From Gordonia oryzae (lineage in GTDB: Bacteria > Actinomycetota > Actinomycetes > Mycobacteriales > Mycobacteriaceae), in NCBI RefSeq assembly GCF_003797185.1, contig NZ_RKMH01000012.1, forward strand, positions 81,184-145,183: a DNA stretch of 64,000 bases, given 5' to 3'. Under the pieces are notes generated by a model. The model saw only the letters and a program-made list of their open reading frames with translations. It made no database searches and was not told the origin of the DNA. Shown here piece after piece: positions 53,041-62,128 of this stretch; the first letter of the stretch is position 1, and each line of letters starts with the position of its first letter. The translations under genes were made by a program, and so were the position numbers.

Positions 53041-54804
53041 TCAGCTACGACCGCGGCCGGCGACATGACGCGACCCGCGTTTGCCCCAGCTGTCACCGCG
53101 CGAGTGGTGACCTTCCCGACCTCGCTGACCTTGACCAGTGCGTTTGTTTCCGCCCCGGGCACGGGGCGGACCCTGGTCGCGGCGCAGATCGATCGGGTTC
53201 TTGCCGATTCTGGTATCTCGGAGCCGGTCGAGGGTGTCGCGGTCGAGGTTGTCCGGCAACTCGACGAGGGAGAAGTCGTCGCGGATGCTGATGTTGCCGA
53301 AATCACCCCGGGTGAGGCCGCCTTCGTTGGCGATCGCTCCGACGATCGCGCCGGGTGACACCTTGTGTTTGCGGCCCACCGCGATGCGATAGGTGGCGTA
53401 GGAGCCTCCACCCTTGCGCGGTTCACGTTCACGGCGGGCCGGCCGCTCGCTCTCAGGCGGATCGGGAGTCATCAGGAAGCCACCGTCGCGCGTCTCCAGG
53501 GCCAGCGCCGCAGCGATGTCGGCCATGGCGACATCCTTGTCGCGCGCGTAGTCCTCGACGAGCTTGCGAAACATGTCGAGGTGCTCGGAGGTCAGGTTCT
53601 CGGTGATCGAGTCGGCGAAGCGGGCCACACGCTGGGCGTTGACGTCCTCCACCGACGGCAACCCGATCTCGGTGAGCGGTTGGCGGGTAGCGCGTTCGAT
53701 GGCTCGGAGTAGGTGACGCTCCCGCGGCGAGACGAACAGCAGGGCGTTACCCGACCGCCCGGCCCGCCCGGTCCGACCGATGCGGTGCACATACGACTCG
53801 GTGTCGTGCGGGATGTCGTAGTTGACCACGTGTGAGATGCGGTCGACGTCGAGTCCACGAGCGGCGACGTCGGTGGCGACGAGGATGTCGATCCCCCCGT
53901 CCTTGAGCTGGTTGATCGTCCGCTCTCGCTGGGCCTGCACCATGTCGCCGTTGATGGCCACCGCCGAGAATCCGCGCGCCCGAAGTCGCTCGGCGAGTTC
54001 TTCGGTTGCCTGCTTGGTGCGCACGAACACGATCATCGCGTCGAAGGACTCGACCTCCAGGAACCGGGTCAACGCGTCGAGCTTGCGCTGATGCGACACC
54101 TGCAGATAGCGCTGCGTGATGTTCTGGGCGGTCGCGGTCTTGGACTTGACCGTTATTTCCTGCGGATCGTGCAGGTACTTCTGCGCAAGTCGGCGAATCG
54201 CGCTGGGCATGGTCGCGGAGAACAGCGCCACCTGCTTGGAATCGGGCGTCTCGGCCAGGATGCGCTCGACGTCCTCGGCGAAGCCCATCGTCAGCATCTC
54301 GTCGGCCTCGTCGAGGACGAGGTACTCGAGCTCGGAGATGTCGAGGGTGCCCTTGTCGAGGTGATCGATGACGCGGCCCGGGGTTCCGACGATGACCTGC
54401 GCACCGCGCCGGAGCCCGGCCAGCTGCACGCCGTAACTCTGCCCACCGTAGATGGGCAGCACGCGCACCTCGGGCATATGCGCCGAGTACCGGCTAAAGG
54501 CCTCGGACACCTGCAAGGCAAGTTCCCTCGTGGGCGCAAGGATCAACGCCTGCGGACGACGAACCGCGGGGTCGATGCGGGACAGGATAGGGATCGCGAA
54601 GGCAGCGGTCTTACCGGTACCGGTCTGGGCCAGGCCGACAACGTCGCGGCCCGCCATCAACGGCGGAATCGTCGCAGCTTGGATCGGCGAGGGCGTCTCG
54701 TACCCGACCTCGGCGATCGCACTGCGCACACGATCGTCGATGTCGAGGTCGTCGAAGGTGATCGCGTCGGCGTCGGGACGGTCGGCGGCTGGGGTCTCGG
54801 TCAT
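53041..54804 (-). CDS. deaD: DEAD-box RNA helicase (DeaD/CsdA type)
   Basis: About 587 residues. ITFDDLDIDDRVRSAI is the Q-motif region. AQTGTGKT lies near 58, PTRELA near 90, LVLDEADEM near 164, SAT near 195, and HRIGRTGRAGR near 341. A DbpA-type RNA-binding domain is at about 465-535 (YRIAVGRKHKVSPGAIVGAIANEGGL), and the C-terminus is Arg/Gly-rich. It unwinds structured RNA, for example in ribosome assembly or cold adaptation. ATG 54804 is chosen; a TACAGT -10 lies about 27-32 bp upstream. Confidence 0.95.
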   Translation of the reverse strand: MTETPAADRPDADAITFDDLDIDDRVRSAIAEVGYETPSPIQAATIPPLMAGRDVVGLAQTGTGKTAAFAIPILSRIDPAVRRPQALILAPTRELALQVSEAFSRYSAHMPEVRVLPIYGGQSYGVQLAGLRRGAQVIVGTPGRVIDHLDKGTLDISELEYLVLDEADEMLTMGFAEDVERILAETPDSKQVALFSATMPSAIRRLAQKYLHDPQEITVKSKTATAQNITQRYLQVSHQRKLDALTRFLEVESFDAMIVFVRTKQATEELAERLRARGFSAVAINGDMVQAQRERTINQLKDGGIDILVATDVAARGLDVDRISHVVNYDIPHDTESYVHRIGRTGRAGRSGNALLFVSPRERHLLRAIERATRQPLTEIGLPSVEDVNAQRVARFADSITENLTSEHLDMFRKLVEDYARDKDVAMADIAAALALETRDGGFLMTPDPPESERPARREREPRKGGGSYATYRIAVGRKHKVSPGAIVGAIANEGGLTRGDFGNISIRDDFSLVELPDNLDRDTLDRLRDTRIGKNPIDLRRDQGPPRARGGNKRTGQGQRGREGHHSRGDSWGKRGSRHVAGRGRS

Positions 54805-55046
54805 GGTCTGCGTATCCCGTTCATCGAGACAACTGTAATGCGCACGGACCGAAGAGACCGCATCTCGAGGCGCATCTGTCCACAGACCCACGTGAACAGG
54901 CTCCTGACGCGCGAACGCCGATGTCACCCACCACCACCGCCTGCTGTGACGACCCTCTCATGAATCCTGGTACCCTCGGTCGCACATAAAATCGCCGCGC
55001 CGACCAGCGGGTTGACCGCTATGTCGGGTTTTTCGTCAGGAGCAGC

Positions 55047-56831
55047 ATGCAGGAGTACACGACACCGTCCGATCTCTCCGTCGACGACAAGGCGACCACC
55101 GTCGACGCGATCCTGCGGTATCGCGCCGAACGCCCGACCATGCCGTTGTTCAAGCGGCGCAGCAGCGGGACGTGGATCACCGTGACCGCCAAGCACTTCG
55201 CCGACGAGGTCGACGCCGTTGCCAAGGGCCTGATCGCTTCGGGGGTGACACCCGGCGATCGTGTCGCGATCCTCTCCGCCACCCGCTACGAGTGGACGGT
55301 TCTCGACTACGCGATCTGGCGTGCGGGGGCGGTGACAGTCGCGATTTACGAGACCTCGGCGACAGATCAGGTCAAGTACATCGTCGAGAACTCGGGAACG
55401 TCTGTGCTGATCGTCGAGTCCGAAGCACAGTTCAGCAAGCACGCCGAGGTCGTCGACGCCGGCGATCCACTGCGCGAGACCCTCGTGATCGAGCGCGGTG
55501 CGGTGAACGAACTGACCAAGCGCGGCGAGCAGATCGGCGACGAGCAGCTCGACGAGCGGCACGCCAATCAGCTGTCCTCCGACGCGGCGACCCTCATCTA
55601 CACCTCGGGCACCACCGGCCGACCGAAGGGCGTCGTGCTGACCCACGCCAACTTCCTCGCCGAGTGCGCGGCGACGCGCGATGCGGTCGGCGCCGGACTC
55701 GCCGAGGGCAAGTCGACCCTGCTCTTCCTACCGCTGGCCCACGTCTTCGCCCGTGTCGTCGCGGTCGGCTGCGTCGAGAACGGTGTAATCCTCGGCCACA
55801 CCAACGACATCCCGAACCTCATCGACGATCTCGCTGTCTTCAAACCGAACTACGTGCTCTCGGTGCCGCGCGTATTCGAGAAGGTCTATAACTCCGCCAA
55901 GCAGAAGGCCTATGACGGCGGCAAGGGCTCAATCTTCGACAAGGCCACCGACACCGCCATCGAGTACAGCAAGGCCACCGAAAAGGGCTCGGCCGGACTG
56001 GTGTTGACGATCAAGCACAAGATCTTCGATGCGCTTGTCTACAACAAGCTGCGCGCCGCACTCGGCGGCAATTGCGAGGGGGCCATCTCCGGCGGCGCCC
56101 CGCTCGGCGCCCGCCTCGGCCACTTCTTCCGGGGCGTCGGCATCCCCGTCTATGAGGGATACGGCCTGTCCGAGACGACCGCGGCGGTCACCGCCAACAA
56201 CGAGGACCACCAGCGTGTGGGATCGGTCGGTCGCCCTGTTCCGGGGGTATCGGTGGCCATCGCCGAGGACGGTGAGGTGCTGCTGAAGGGACCAGTGGTC
56301 TTCACCGGCTATTGGCACAATCCTGAGGCCACCGCCGAGGCGATCCATGATGGCTGGTTCCACACCGGCGACATCGGCCGCCTCGAGGACGGCTACCTCT
56401 ACATCACCGGCCGCAAGAAGGAATTGATCGTCACCGCAGGCGGTAAGAACGTGTCGCCGGCGCAGCTCGAAGACGCCATCCGTGCACACCCAATGGTGAG
56501 TCAGTGCCTCGTCGTCGGTGACAACAAGCCGTTCATCGGTGCGCTCATCACGATCGACCCCGAGGCGGCTCCGGGCTGGCTCGAGCGTCACAACCTGCCG
56601 GCCAACACCTCGCTCACCGACCTGGCCAGGAACGCCGACTTGCGCGCCGAGATCTCCAAGGCTGTTGACGAGGCCAACTCGAAGGTATCCAAGGCCGAGG
56701 CGATCAAGAAGTTCGAAATCCTCGACACCGACTTCACCATCGAATCGGGCGAACTCACTCCCACGATGAAACTCAAGCGCAACGTCATCAGCGACACTTA
56801 CAAGCAGGCGATCGCCGACCTGTACACCTGA
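55047..56831 (+). CDS. fadD15: Long-chain fatty acid-CoA ligase (FadD15-like)
   Basis: 594 residues of the ANL adenylate-forming family. YTSGTTGRPKG (P-loop-like) lies near 186, GYGLSETTAAV near 371, HTGDIGRLEDGYLYITGRKKELI near 445 and the C-terminal Lys in TPTMKLKRN near 578. It activates fatty acids to acyl-CoA. AGGAGCAGC precedes ATG 55047. The sequence matches the FadD15 (Rv2187) group as I remember it. A terminator follows the stop. Confidence 0.93.
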   Translation: MQEYTTPSDLSVDDKATTVDAILRYRAERPTMPLFKRRSSGTWITVTAKHFADEVDAVAKGLIASGVTPGDRVAILSATRYEWTVLDYAIWRAGAVTVAIYETSATDQVKYIVENSGTSVLIVESEAQFSKHAEVVDAGDPLRETLVIERGAVNELTKRGEQIGDEQLDERHANQLSSDAATLIYTSGTTGRPKGVVLTHANFLAECAATRDAVGAGLAEGKSTLLFLPLAHVFARVVAVGCVENGVILGHTNDIPNLIDDLAVFKPNYVLSVPRVFEKVYNSAKQKAYDGGKGSIFDKATDTAIEYSKATEKGSAGLVLTIKHKIFDALVYNKLRAALGGNCEGAISGGAPLGARLGHFFRGVGIPVYEGYGLSETTAAVTANNEDHQRVGSVGRPVPGVSVAIAEDGEVLLKGPVVFTGYWHNPEATAEAIHDGWFHTGDIGRLEDGYLYITGRKKELIVTAGGKNVSPAQLEDAIRAHPMVSQCLVVGDNKPFIGALITIDPEAAPGWLERHNLPANTSLTDLARNADLRAEISKAVDEANSKVSKAEAIKKFEILDTDFTIESGELTPTMKLKRNVISDTYKQAIADLYT

Positions 56832-56843
56832 GAAACCCAACTC

Positions 56844-56890
56844 CGATGAGGGGTCGCACCGGGTTGGCGTCCGCTGCGACCCCCTCGTCG
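56844..56890 (+). terminator. Terminator of the acyl-CoA synthetase gene
   Basis: CGATGAGGGGTCGCA (56844-56858) pairs with TGCGACCCCCTCGTCG (56875-56890, one bulged C) over 15 bp with a 16-nt loop, 12 bp after the stop codon. Confidence 0.75.
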
Positions 56891-57566
56891 TTGAGTCACA
56901 CCGATGGTCCACCCGTGACCAAAGTGATGATTACAACAAATGTGGCGAGTGGGACTCGGCAGCGCCGCACCCGGTAGCAGCGGCGACCCGGTCCTACAGT
57001 GGGGACGGGACCGATGAACTCCTTACCCTCGCGATCGACGTGACAAACGGCCTGGCGATTTCGAGCATGATCACTTCCCACCACACCGATTGCGCCACGA
57101 GCGCCATGCCCACCCCACGTGTTCCCGTACGTCAGCGGGATGAGTGCGTTCGTGCTGCTGTCGGGTTCGCGCTGGGGTTGGTGCACCGTCGGCGGATTAC
57201 ACCTGCGATCTGCGATTCGCCTATTCACGCCCGGCCAAACGGTCTGCCGCACGGTATGTCTGCTACGGTGTGTCTCCCAATTCCCTTTGCGGGTCTTGGC
57301 GGAAGAATTGGGAGAGACACCCTAGTGCACAACTGTCGCTGGCCGTGGTCGGGGCGGGGATGGCCGGGTTTGGGCGCCTGACCTGGCTTCGTCCGGTCGA
57401 CGGGGCGAGGGCAGGCCCTGGTGATGGCTGTGACGAGGAGCTCTCTACCCAGCGGCGGCAACATCTTGTTGTTCTAACCGATGTTGATGGACTCGGCGTT
57501 TGCCGTCTGCGCGACTCTGGTGCACGGGCGTGGCCGCCGGTCCTCGGGCGTGCGGAATCCGACTAT
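56891..57566. other. Gene-poor stretch with a mini-element
   Basis: No intact gene. Frames on both strands (for example minus 56896-57252) give scrambled Arg/Pro-rich translations without family features. The 57-bp TA-flanked element at 57266 is the only clear structure. Confidence 0.45.
57266..57322. mobile_element. 57-bp TA-flanked mini-element, second copy
   Basis: Left CGGTGTGTCTCCCAATTC and right (reverse complement) GGGTGTCTCTCCCAATTC match at 16 of 18 bases. TA flanks both sides (57264-57265 and 57323-57324). The inner sequence TTTGCGGGTCTTGGCG resembles the left inner part of the 159-bp copy at 33407, so both derive from one IS family. Only two termini and a short spacer remain. Confidence 0.6.
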
Positions 57567-59075
57567 TCACCGGACCTCGAAGAGGATTCCGCGGCCGATG
57601 GCCTCGCGGACCACGGGAAGTGTTGCCTGCGCCAAAGCGTCGGCGCCGACACCGTGGTGCGCAGCAAGCAAATCGATCAGAGTGCCCAGTTCGACCGCTC
57701 CGCGACATCCGGCGAGCAGCGCTCGCGACACCTCGTCGACGCCGAGGACAGCACCCGGTCCGCCGGGGCGTCGCACCGCTGACGCGATCTCCTGCCAGCC
57801 ATCATCGCCAGGCAATGACTGGGTATCGCAGTAAACCGGCGCACACGCCAGCCGCGCCGTCAGCAGGTGGTCGTCATCGTGGGCACGCAGATAGTCGCGC
57901 CGGTCCAGGAAGGCTTTGGCCTCGGGTCCGGTCACCTCCTCCCCCGCAGCAGTAATCTCTTCGAGGATGTGCTCGCCGTCGGTTGACCGCGAGCCGGCAC
58001 GCTTGCGAACGGTGATGACGCCCATGCCGATTCCGGTGATCTTCTCCTCGGCGAACCAATCCAGCCAGTCGGTGCCGCGGCGGGCGGCCTGATCGGGATC
58101 CTCGCCGGCATCGGAGAGCCACAGAGAGATGTAGCTGATCGGGTCGGCGAGCTCTCGCTGCACCACCCAGGCGTCGAGTCCGGTGCCAGCCAGCCAGCCG
58201 CGAACGCGGTCCCGCCAGTCGGCGCCGTCGCGCACTATCCAGTTGGCGAGCAATTGGGCGGTTCCGCCGTCGGTCAAGTGGTCCGGCAACCCGGCAATCA
58301 GCTCAGCGCACACGGCATCGCCGGCCCGTCCGGAGTCTCGGTAAATGTACTCCTGAGCGCCGGCCCCAACCACGAACGGCGGGTTGGACACAATCAGGTC
58401 GAACCGTTCGCCGGCGACGGGCTCGAACAGGCTACCCGCCCGCAGATCCCAGCTCATGTCGTTGAGCGTCGCGGTGGCCGCGGCCAAGGCCAACGCCCGC
58501 GGATTGGTGTCTGTGGCGACGATGGACCCGCAGTGGGCGTCGAGATGCAATGCCTGGATGCCACACCCCGTGCCGAGATCCAGGGCCGTATCGACGCGGT
58601 CGCGGATCACCGCACGCGCCAAAGAGATCGACGCTCCACCGATGCCGAGAACGTGGTCGTGGGCCACAGGTCCGCTGCGCATCGCCGCGTCCTGATCGGA
58701 GATGACCAGGAAATCATTGGCGTCGTCGGCGTGGGGACGGATATCGAGGATCGCGCGGTATCGGCCGTTGAGACGCTGTTCGACGACGCCCTCGGCGATC
58801 AACGCCGGCACTCCGGTACTCGGGAAGGCCGCCGCCAGCGTCGGCTCGTCCTCGTCGGCACCGAGTAGGAACAGTCTGATCAGTGTCGATAGCGACTCCC
58901 GGGCGCCGCCAGGACGTGCCGCGCGCAAAGCGGGCCACCAGACGCCGCGGCCCAGGGCGTCGTTGGCGTCGTCACCGAGTGTCTCTGACACACCATCCGC
59001 GGTGTAGCCGGCGGCGCGTAGGTCGGCGCCGAGAGCGAGCACCACCGGTCGCGATTGCAGTGGCAGCGTCGTCAT
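57567..59075 (-). CDS. NPPF-type class I methyltransferase
   Basis: About 502 residues. A divergent N-terminal helical domain (1-150) is followed by the Rossmann methyltransferase domain. SAM-binding LDLGTGCGIQALHL lies near 168 and the catalytic NPPF near 230 (IVSNPPFVVGAGAQ), a motif of enzymes that methylate amide or ring nitrogen (PrmC/HemK and rRNA/DNA N6 methylases). A long C-terminal domain (about 310-502) is unassigned. The target molecule is not evident. ATG 59075 overlaps the stop of the small HTH gene by one base (TGATG), so the two are coupled. Confidence 0.85.
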   Translation of the reverse strand: MTTLPLQSRPVVLALGADLRAAGYTADGVSETLGDDANDALGRGVWWPALRAARPGGARESLSTLIRLFLLGADEDEPTLAAAFPSTGVPALIAEGVVEQRLNGRYRAILDIRPHADDANDFLVISDQDAAMRSGPVAHDHVLGIGGASISLARAVIRDRVDTALDLGTGCGIQALHLDAHCGSIVATDTNPRALALAAATATLNDMSWDLRAGSLFEPVAGERFDLIVSNPPFVVGAGAQEYIYRDSGRAGDAVCAELIAGLPDHLTDGGTAQLLANWIVRDGADWRDRVRGWLAGTGLDAWVVQRELADPISYISLWLSDAGEDPDQAARRGTDWLDWFAEEKITGIGMGVITVRKRAGSRSTDGEHILEEITAAGEEVTGPEAKAFLDRRDYLRAHDDDHLLTARLACAPVYCDTQSLPGDDGWQEIASAVRRPGGPGAVLGVDEVSRALLAGCRGAVELGTLIDLLAAHHGVGADALAQATLPVVREAIGRGILFEVR

Positions 59076-59302
59076 CAGCCGACGCTCCGATACTTCTTGT
59101 GCATGGCCTGTTTGGAAATGCCAAGCAACACAACGATTTCGGCCCACGACAGTCCTGCCGTGCGGGCTCGTCGGACGGCAACCTCCTCCTCTCGCGCGAC
59201 CTCGGCACGACGCCGGGCGACCGCGGTCAGGGCGGTCACCGGATTGTCGGGGTCACCCAATGTATCTGGTCCGGGGCTTGTACGCATGTCACCATCATTC
59301 AC
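59075..59302 (-). CDS. Small HTH protein coupled to the methyltransferase
   Basis: 75 residues. The C-terminal half is a helix-turn-helix: ARTAGLSWAEIVVLLGISKQAMHKKYR, like sigma-4 or Xre-type HTH. The N-terminal half is charged. The start is GTG 59302 or ATG 59287. The IS3 left end (59307) lies immediately upstream, so the original promoter has been replaced by IS sequence and expression may be altered. Confidence 0.75.
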   Translation of the reverse strand: MNDGDMRTSPGPDTLGDPDNPVTALTAVARRRAEVAREEEVAVRRARTAGLSWAEIVVLLGISKQAMHKKYRSVG

Positions 59303-59337
59303 CGATGTGAATCGCTCCGGGTTTGCTGGAGGCTCGG

Positions 59338-60162
59338 TTAGTTGGTTCCGGCCTCTGCTGGGACCGGGTTCTCACGGTAGCTGGTGACCGTGTGGGCCGC
59401 CCAGTAGGCGGCCTCGTACTCGACGGGCCGGACGTGTCCGATCTCGCCGTGCAGACGGCGGTGGTTGAACCACTCGATGTACTCGGCGACCGCGATCTCG
59501 ACGTCGCCGACACCGCCCCACCCGCTCTTCGGGCGCATGATCGGGTTACGGATACATTCCGCCTTGAATAACGAGTTGAACGCCTCGGCCATCGCGTTGT
59601 CATACGAATCACCTTTGGAGCCAACCGAAGTCACCGCTTCAGCTTCTGCGAGACGCTCGGTGTAACGAATCGCTCGATACTGCACTGCGCGGTCGGAGTG
59701 GTGAATCAGTCCGGCCACATCCTGGCCGACACGATCACGCGCCCACAACCCCATGTCTACGGCGTCCAAGGCGAGGTCGGTGTGCATCGTGGTCGAGACC
59801 TGCCAGCCGACGACCACGCGCGAGTACACGTCGAGGATGAACGCCGCGTACACCCAACCGGAGTGGGTGCGGATGTAGGTCAGGTCCGCCACCCACAAGG
59901 TGTTCGGCGCCTCGGCGGTGAACTGCCGGCCGACTCGGTCGGCCGGTTGCGGGGTTTCGGCGCCATCGCTGCGGGTGGTCTTACGTGTCTTCAACCTCGG
60001 TATCCCTCGCAGTCCATCGGCTTTCATCAATCGTTCGACGGTGCAGCGCGCCACGCCGATATCGGTTCTGCGTAGTTCGGCGTGGACCTTGCGGGCCTCG
60101 TAGACGCCGAGATTGTCGGCGTGCACGGTGCGGATCTCACCAAGCATCTCCCGGTCACGCAC
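59338..60162 (-). CDS. IS3 transposase OrfB (DDE integrase core)
   Basis: 274 residues from GTG 60162; the frame opens upstream to about 60340, where a T6 run is a probable slip site for the normal programmed -1 frameshift. Catalytic residues: Asp in WVADLTYI, Asp in HHSDRAVQY (Gly-to-Ala next to it), Glu in AMAEAFNSLFKAE. C-terminal EYIEWFNHRRLHGEIGHVRPVEYE is typical. It would be active if OrfA is supplied. Confidence 0.9.
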   Translation of the reverse strand: MRDREMLGEIRTVHADNLGVYEARKVHAELRRTDIGVARCTVERLMKADGLRGIPRLKTRKTTRSDGAETPQPADRVGRQFTAEAPNTLWVADLTYIRTHSGWVYAAFILDVYSRVVVGWQVSTTMHTDLALDAVDMGLWARDRVGQDVAGLIHHSDRAVQYRAIRYTERLAEAEAVTSVGSKGDSYDNAMAEAFNSLFKAECIRNPIMRPKSGWGGVGDVEIAVAEYIEWFNHRRLHGEIGHVRPVEYEAAYWAAHTVTSYRENPVPAEAGTN

Positions 60163-60304
60163 CGTGCGTGGCGCCTCGGTCTTGTTCGCACTCAGGTGGG
60201 CCCGTACCGTGGACGGAGCGATCTGGGCGGCAGTGTCGCGTAGGGCCGCGCAGATCGGATCGACTGGCGTGTTCGTCGCGAGAAGCGGCGACGAACACGC
60301 ACGA

Positions 60305-60632
60305 TCAACGCTGTGCGCGGTCGATCTCCGCGGCGAAAAAAGCCGACGCCTGCGTCAAGATCGTGTTCGCCCGCCGCAGCTCGCGGTTCTCCCGCTCGAG
60401 CTGCGCGATCCGCTCGGAATCCGCTGCTCGTGGTCCCCGGCCGCTGCCCGCCATCGATTTCGGCTTGCTTGACCCAGGTACGTAGCGCCTCCGGGTGCAC
60501 ACCGAGTTGATCGCCGACCCGTGTGAACGCTCCCGGCCGCGTAGCCGGATCCTGGCCGGCTTCCACCGCCATCCGCGTCGCCCGCTCCTTCAGCTCAACG
60601 CTGCACTTCCGAGGTACTGCCATGCTCTCCAT
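60305..60632 (-). pseudogene. IS3 OrfA, frameshifted
   Basis: The HTH part runs from 60632 (MESMAVPRKCSVELKERATRMAVEA, ...RTWVKQAEI), but near 60425 the frame changes; the expected leucine-zipper part (DSERIAQLERENRELRRAN) continues in another frame to 60305. A one-base indel therefore disables OrfA. Confirmation needs reads, because it could be a sequencing error. Confidence 0.75.
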
Positions 60633-60675
60633 CCTTCACAGGTTCGAGAGCCTCCGACCAACCCGGGGCGATTCA

Positions 60676-61411
60676 CCGCCCAGGGTGGCCGCAGCAGCCT
60701 CCACGAGCCCGGCGTGGGCATCGGAGGTGACCAGCTCGACCCCCGACAGGCCCCGGGCGGTCAGGTCGCGGAAGAACGCCAGCCAGCCGGCATGCGTTTC
60801 GCCGGTGGCGATCTGCACCCCGAGTACCTCGCGGTGCCCGTCGGCGTTGACGCCGGTGGCCACCATCACCGACACCTGCGACTTCGACAGACCAGTGATC
60901 CCCAGCGACTGGACCAGCTTGTCCATCCGCCGGGTCGACACACCGAGCAGGTAACAGGTGGCCACCACCGAACACAACGCGGCCTCAGCCCGGCGGCGCC
61001 GTTGCGGCAACCAGTCCGGGAAATAGGTGCCCGCCCGCAGTTTCGGGATCGCGACGTCGATGGTGCCCGCCCGCGTATCGAGCTCGCGGTGGCGATAGCC
61101 GTTGCGGGAGTTGACCCGCTCGTCGCTGCGGGAGTTGTAGCCGGCCCCGCACACCGCGTCGACATCGGCGGAAAGCAGCGCGTTGATGAACGTCGCCAGC
61201 ATCTGGCGCATCAGATCCGTGGAGGCCTGGGTGAGTGGTCATGAAGAAACTGGGCAGGGTCGATACCCGCCAGCGACAGCGGTCATCGTGGTCGTTCCTT
61301 TCGAGTCGGAATGTGAGAACTTCACTCGAAGGATCACCCGATGGCCGCGCTCACCGTGGGAGGCTCGCAGCCACCGGGCCAGTCATACACCACTCAACAG
61401 GACTCCACTGT
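60676..61411. mobile_element. Truncated IS256-family element
   Basis: The transposase N-terminal half and the right end (TGTATGACTGGCCCGGTGG-type sequence near 61371-61389, read on the minus strand) remain. The transposase C-terminus and the left end are missing. The IS3 element abuts the break, which suggests an IS3-mediated deletion. The outer boundary near 61411 is approximate. Confidence 0.65.
60677..61286 (-). pseudogene. IS256-family transposase, truncated and frameshifted
   Basis: The ATG at 61286 reads MTAVAGG, then one extra base shifts the frame (IDPAQFLHDH), then a missing base restores it (LTQASTDLMRQMLATFINALLSADVDAVCGAGY). The sequence continues as an IS256 N-terminal domain (RNGYRHRELDTRAGTIDVAIPKLR, ELVTSDAHAG with a catalytic Asp) until the IS3 end replaces it near residue 190. 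The full enzyme would have about 400 residues; the rest is absent from the window. Confidence 0.8.
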
Positions 61412-61420
61412 AAAGGATCT

Positions 61421-61816
61421 ATGGTGCGCGTCCTGCACTCCTACTCCAATCACGTCATTGCAGCTCAGAGGCTTGAACGAACCATCCGGTCAGCCGAGAA
61501 GGGCGGTCGACGACCACGAACAGCGCCACTCCCGAAACCGGCAAAGCAGAAGACCATCGATGAGATCGAGCACATGGTCAACCTGTGGCACCAATGCGGC
61601 AACATCCTCGAGATCGCCCGAACCATGAAGGTGCATGATTCCACCGTGCGCAACCACCTCCGCGACGCTGGCATCGACACCACACCACGAGTACTGAATG
61701 ACGACGACCTGGCCAAGATCCGACAACTCAAGACCGACGGCCACTCCTACCGCCAGATCGCCCACAAGACCGGGTGGTCACTGTCGAGTGTAGGGAAAGC
61801 ACTACGGACGAGATGA
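61421..61816 (+). CDS. Resolvase-type double HTH protein
   Basis: 131 residues from ATG 61421. Two helix-turn-helix modules: one in TIDEIEHMVNLWHQCGNILEIARTMKVHDSTVRNHLRDAG (residues about 47-87), and one in DLAKIRQLKTDGHSYRQIAHKTGWSLSSVGKALRTR at the end. Both resemble the Hin/resolvase HTH, but no catalytic recombinase domain is present, so it is more likely a DNA-binding accessory of a mobile element. A lysine/arginine-rich stretch precedes the first HTH. Confidence 0.65.
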   Translation: MVRVLHSYSNHVIAAQRLERTIRSAEKGGRRPRTAPLPKPAKQKTIDEIEHMVNLWHQCGNILEIARTMKVHDSTVRNHLRDAGIDTTPRVLNDDDLAKIRQLKTDGHSYRQIAHKTGWSLSSVGKALRTR

Positions 61817-62128
61817 GTGAAGGAGCGGCTAGAAAACACTGCGATCAGGCTCTACCGCCACGGACATCCACGAGATTGGGCAGCTCACCGACGCGGCGCT
61901 ATCCTGTCGGCAGATCTACGCACGCGTCGGCTGGACCCGCGGATAGTGGCGAAAGCGATACGGCTCTGTCGGGCAGACCAAGGGCTAGTAGCCCCGCTAT
62001 CACGGCAAGTACTGAGCAACATAGGAACTGACCGGTCACCGTCCTACACTTGGAATAGCCAGACACCGAGGCACGCACGACCCGACTCCGAAGCAACACA
62101 CATCCCGCATCGCCGAAGCGCACGCTAG
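61817..62128 (+). CDS. Hypothetical protein of the mobile region
   Basis: 103 codons from GTG 61817, immediately after the stop of the HTH gene. The translation (MKERLENTAIRLYRHGHPRDWAAH...) is basic and not recognised. In another frame the same DNA encodes IHEIGQLTDAALSCRQIYARVGWTRG, which looks like a further Hin-type HTH with a stop at 61948. The DNA is therefore more likely a frameshifted HTH remnant than a real gene in this frame. Confidence 0.3.
   Translation: MKERLENTAIRLYRHGHPRDWAAHRRGAILSADLRTRRLDPRIVAKAIRLCRADQGLVAPLSRQVLSNIGTDRSPSYTWNSQTPRHARPDSEATHIPHRRSAR

Larger units (their letters stand above)
59307..60676. mobile_element. IS3-family insertion sequence, about 1.37 kb
   Basis: Imperfect terminal inverted repeats of about 28 bp start GTGAATCGC and share CCGGGTT and GGAGGCTC: left 59307-59335, right 60648-60676. 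No target duplication is seen: left flank GAT, right flank CGC. It contains orfB and a frameshifted orfA, both on the minus strand. The right end directly joins the interrupted IS256 transposase gene. Confidence 0.8.

Noticed and set aside
48216..54804. A named anti-phage system such as Gabija, Hachiman or Mokosh
   Set aside because: Only one fused helicase-nuclease is present without the partner genes those systems need; neighbours are DeaD, FadD and other housekeeping genes. Kept as an unnamed candidate.
56896..57464. Several frames of 70-120 codons
   Set aside because: Arg/Pro-rich scrambled translations on both strands, with no start sites or family features.
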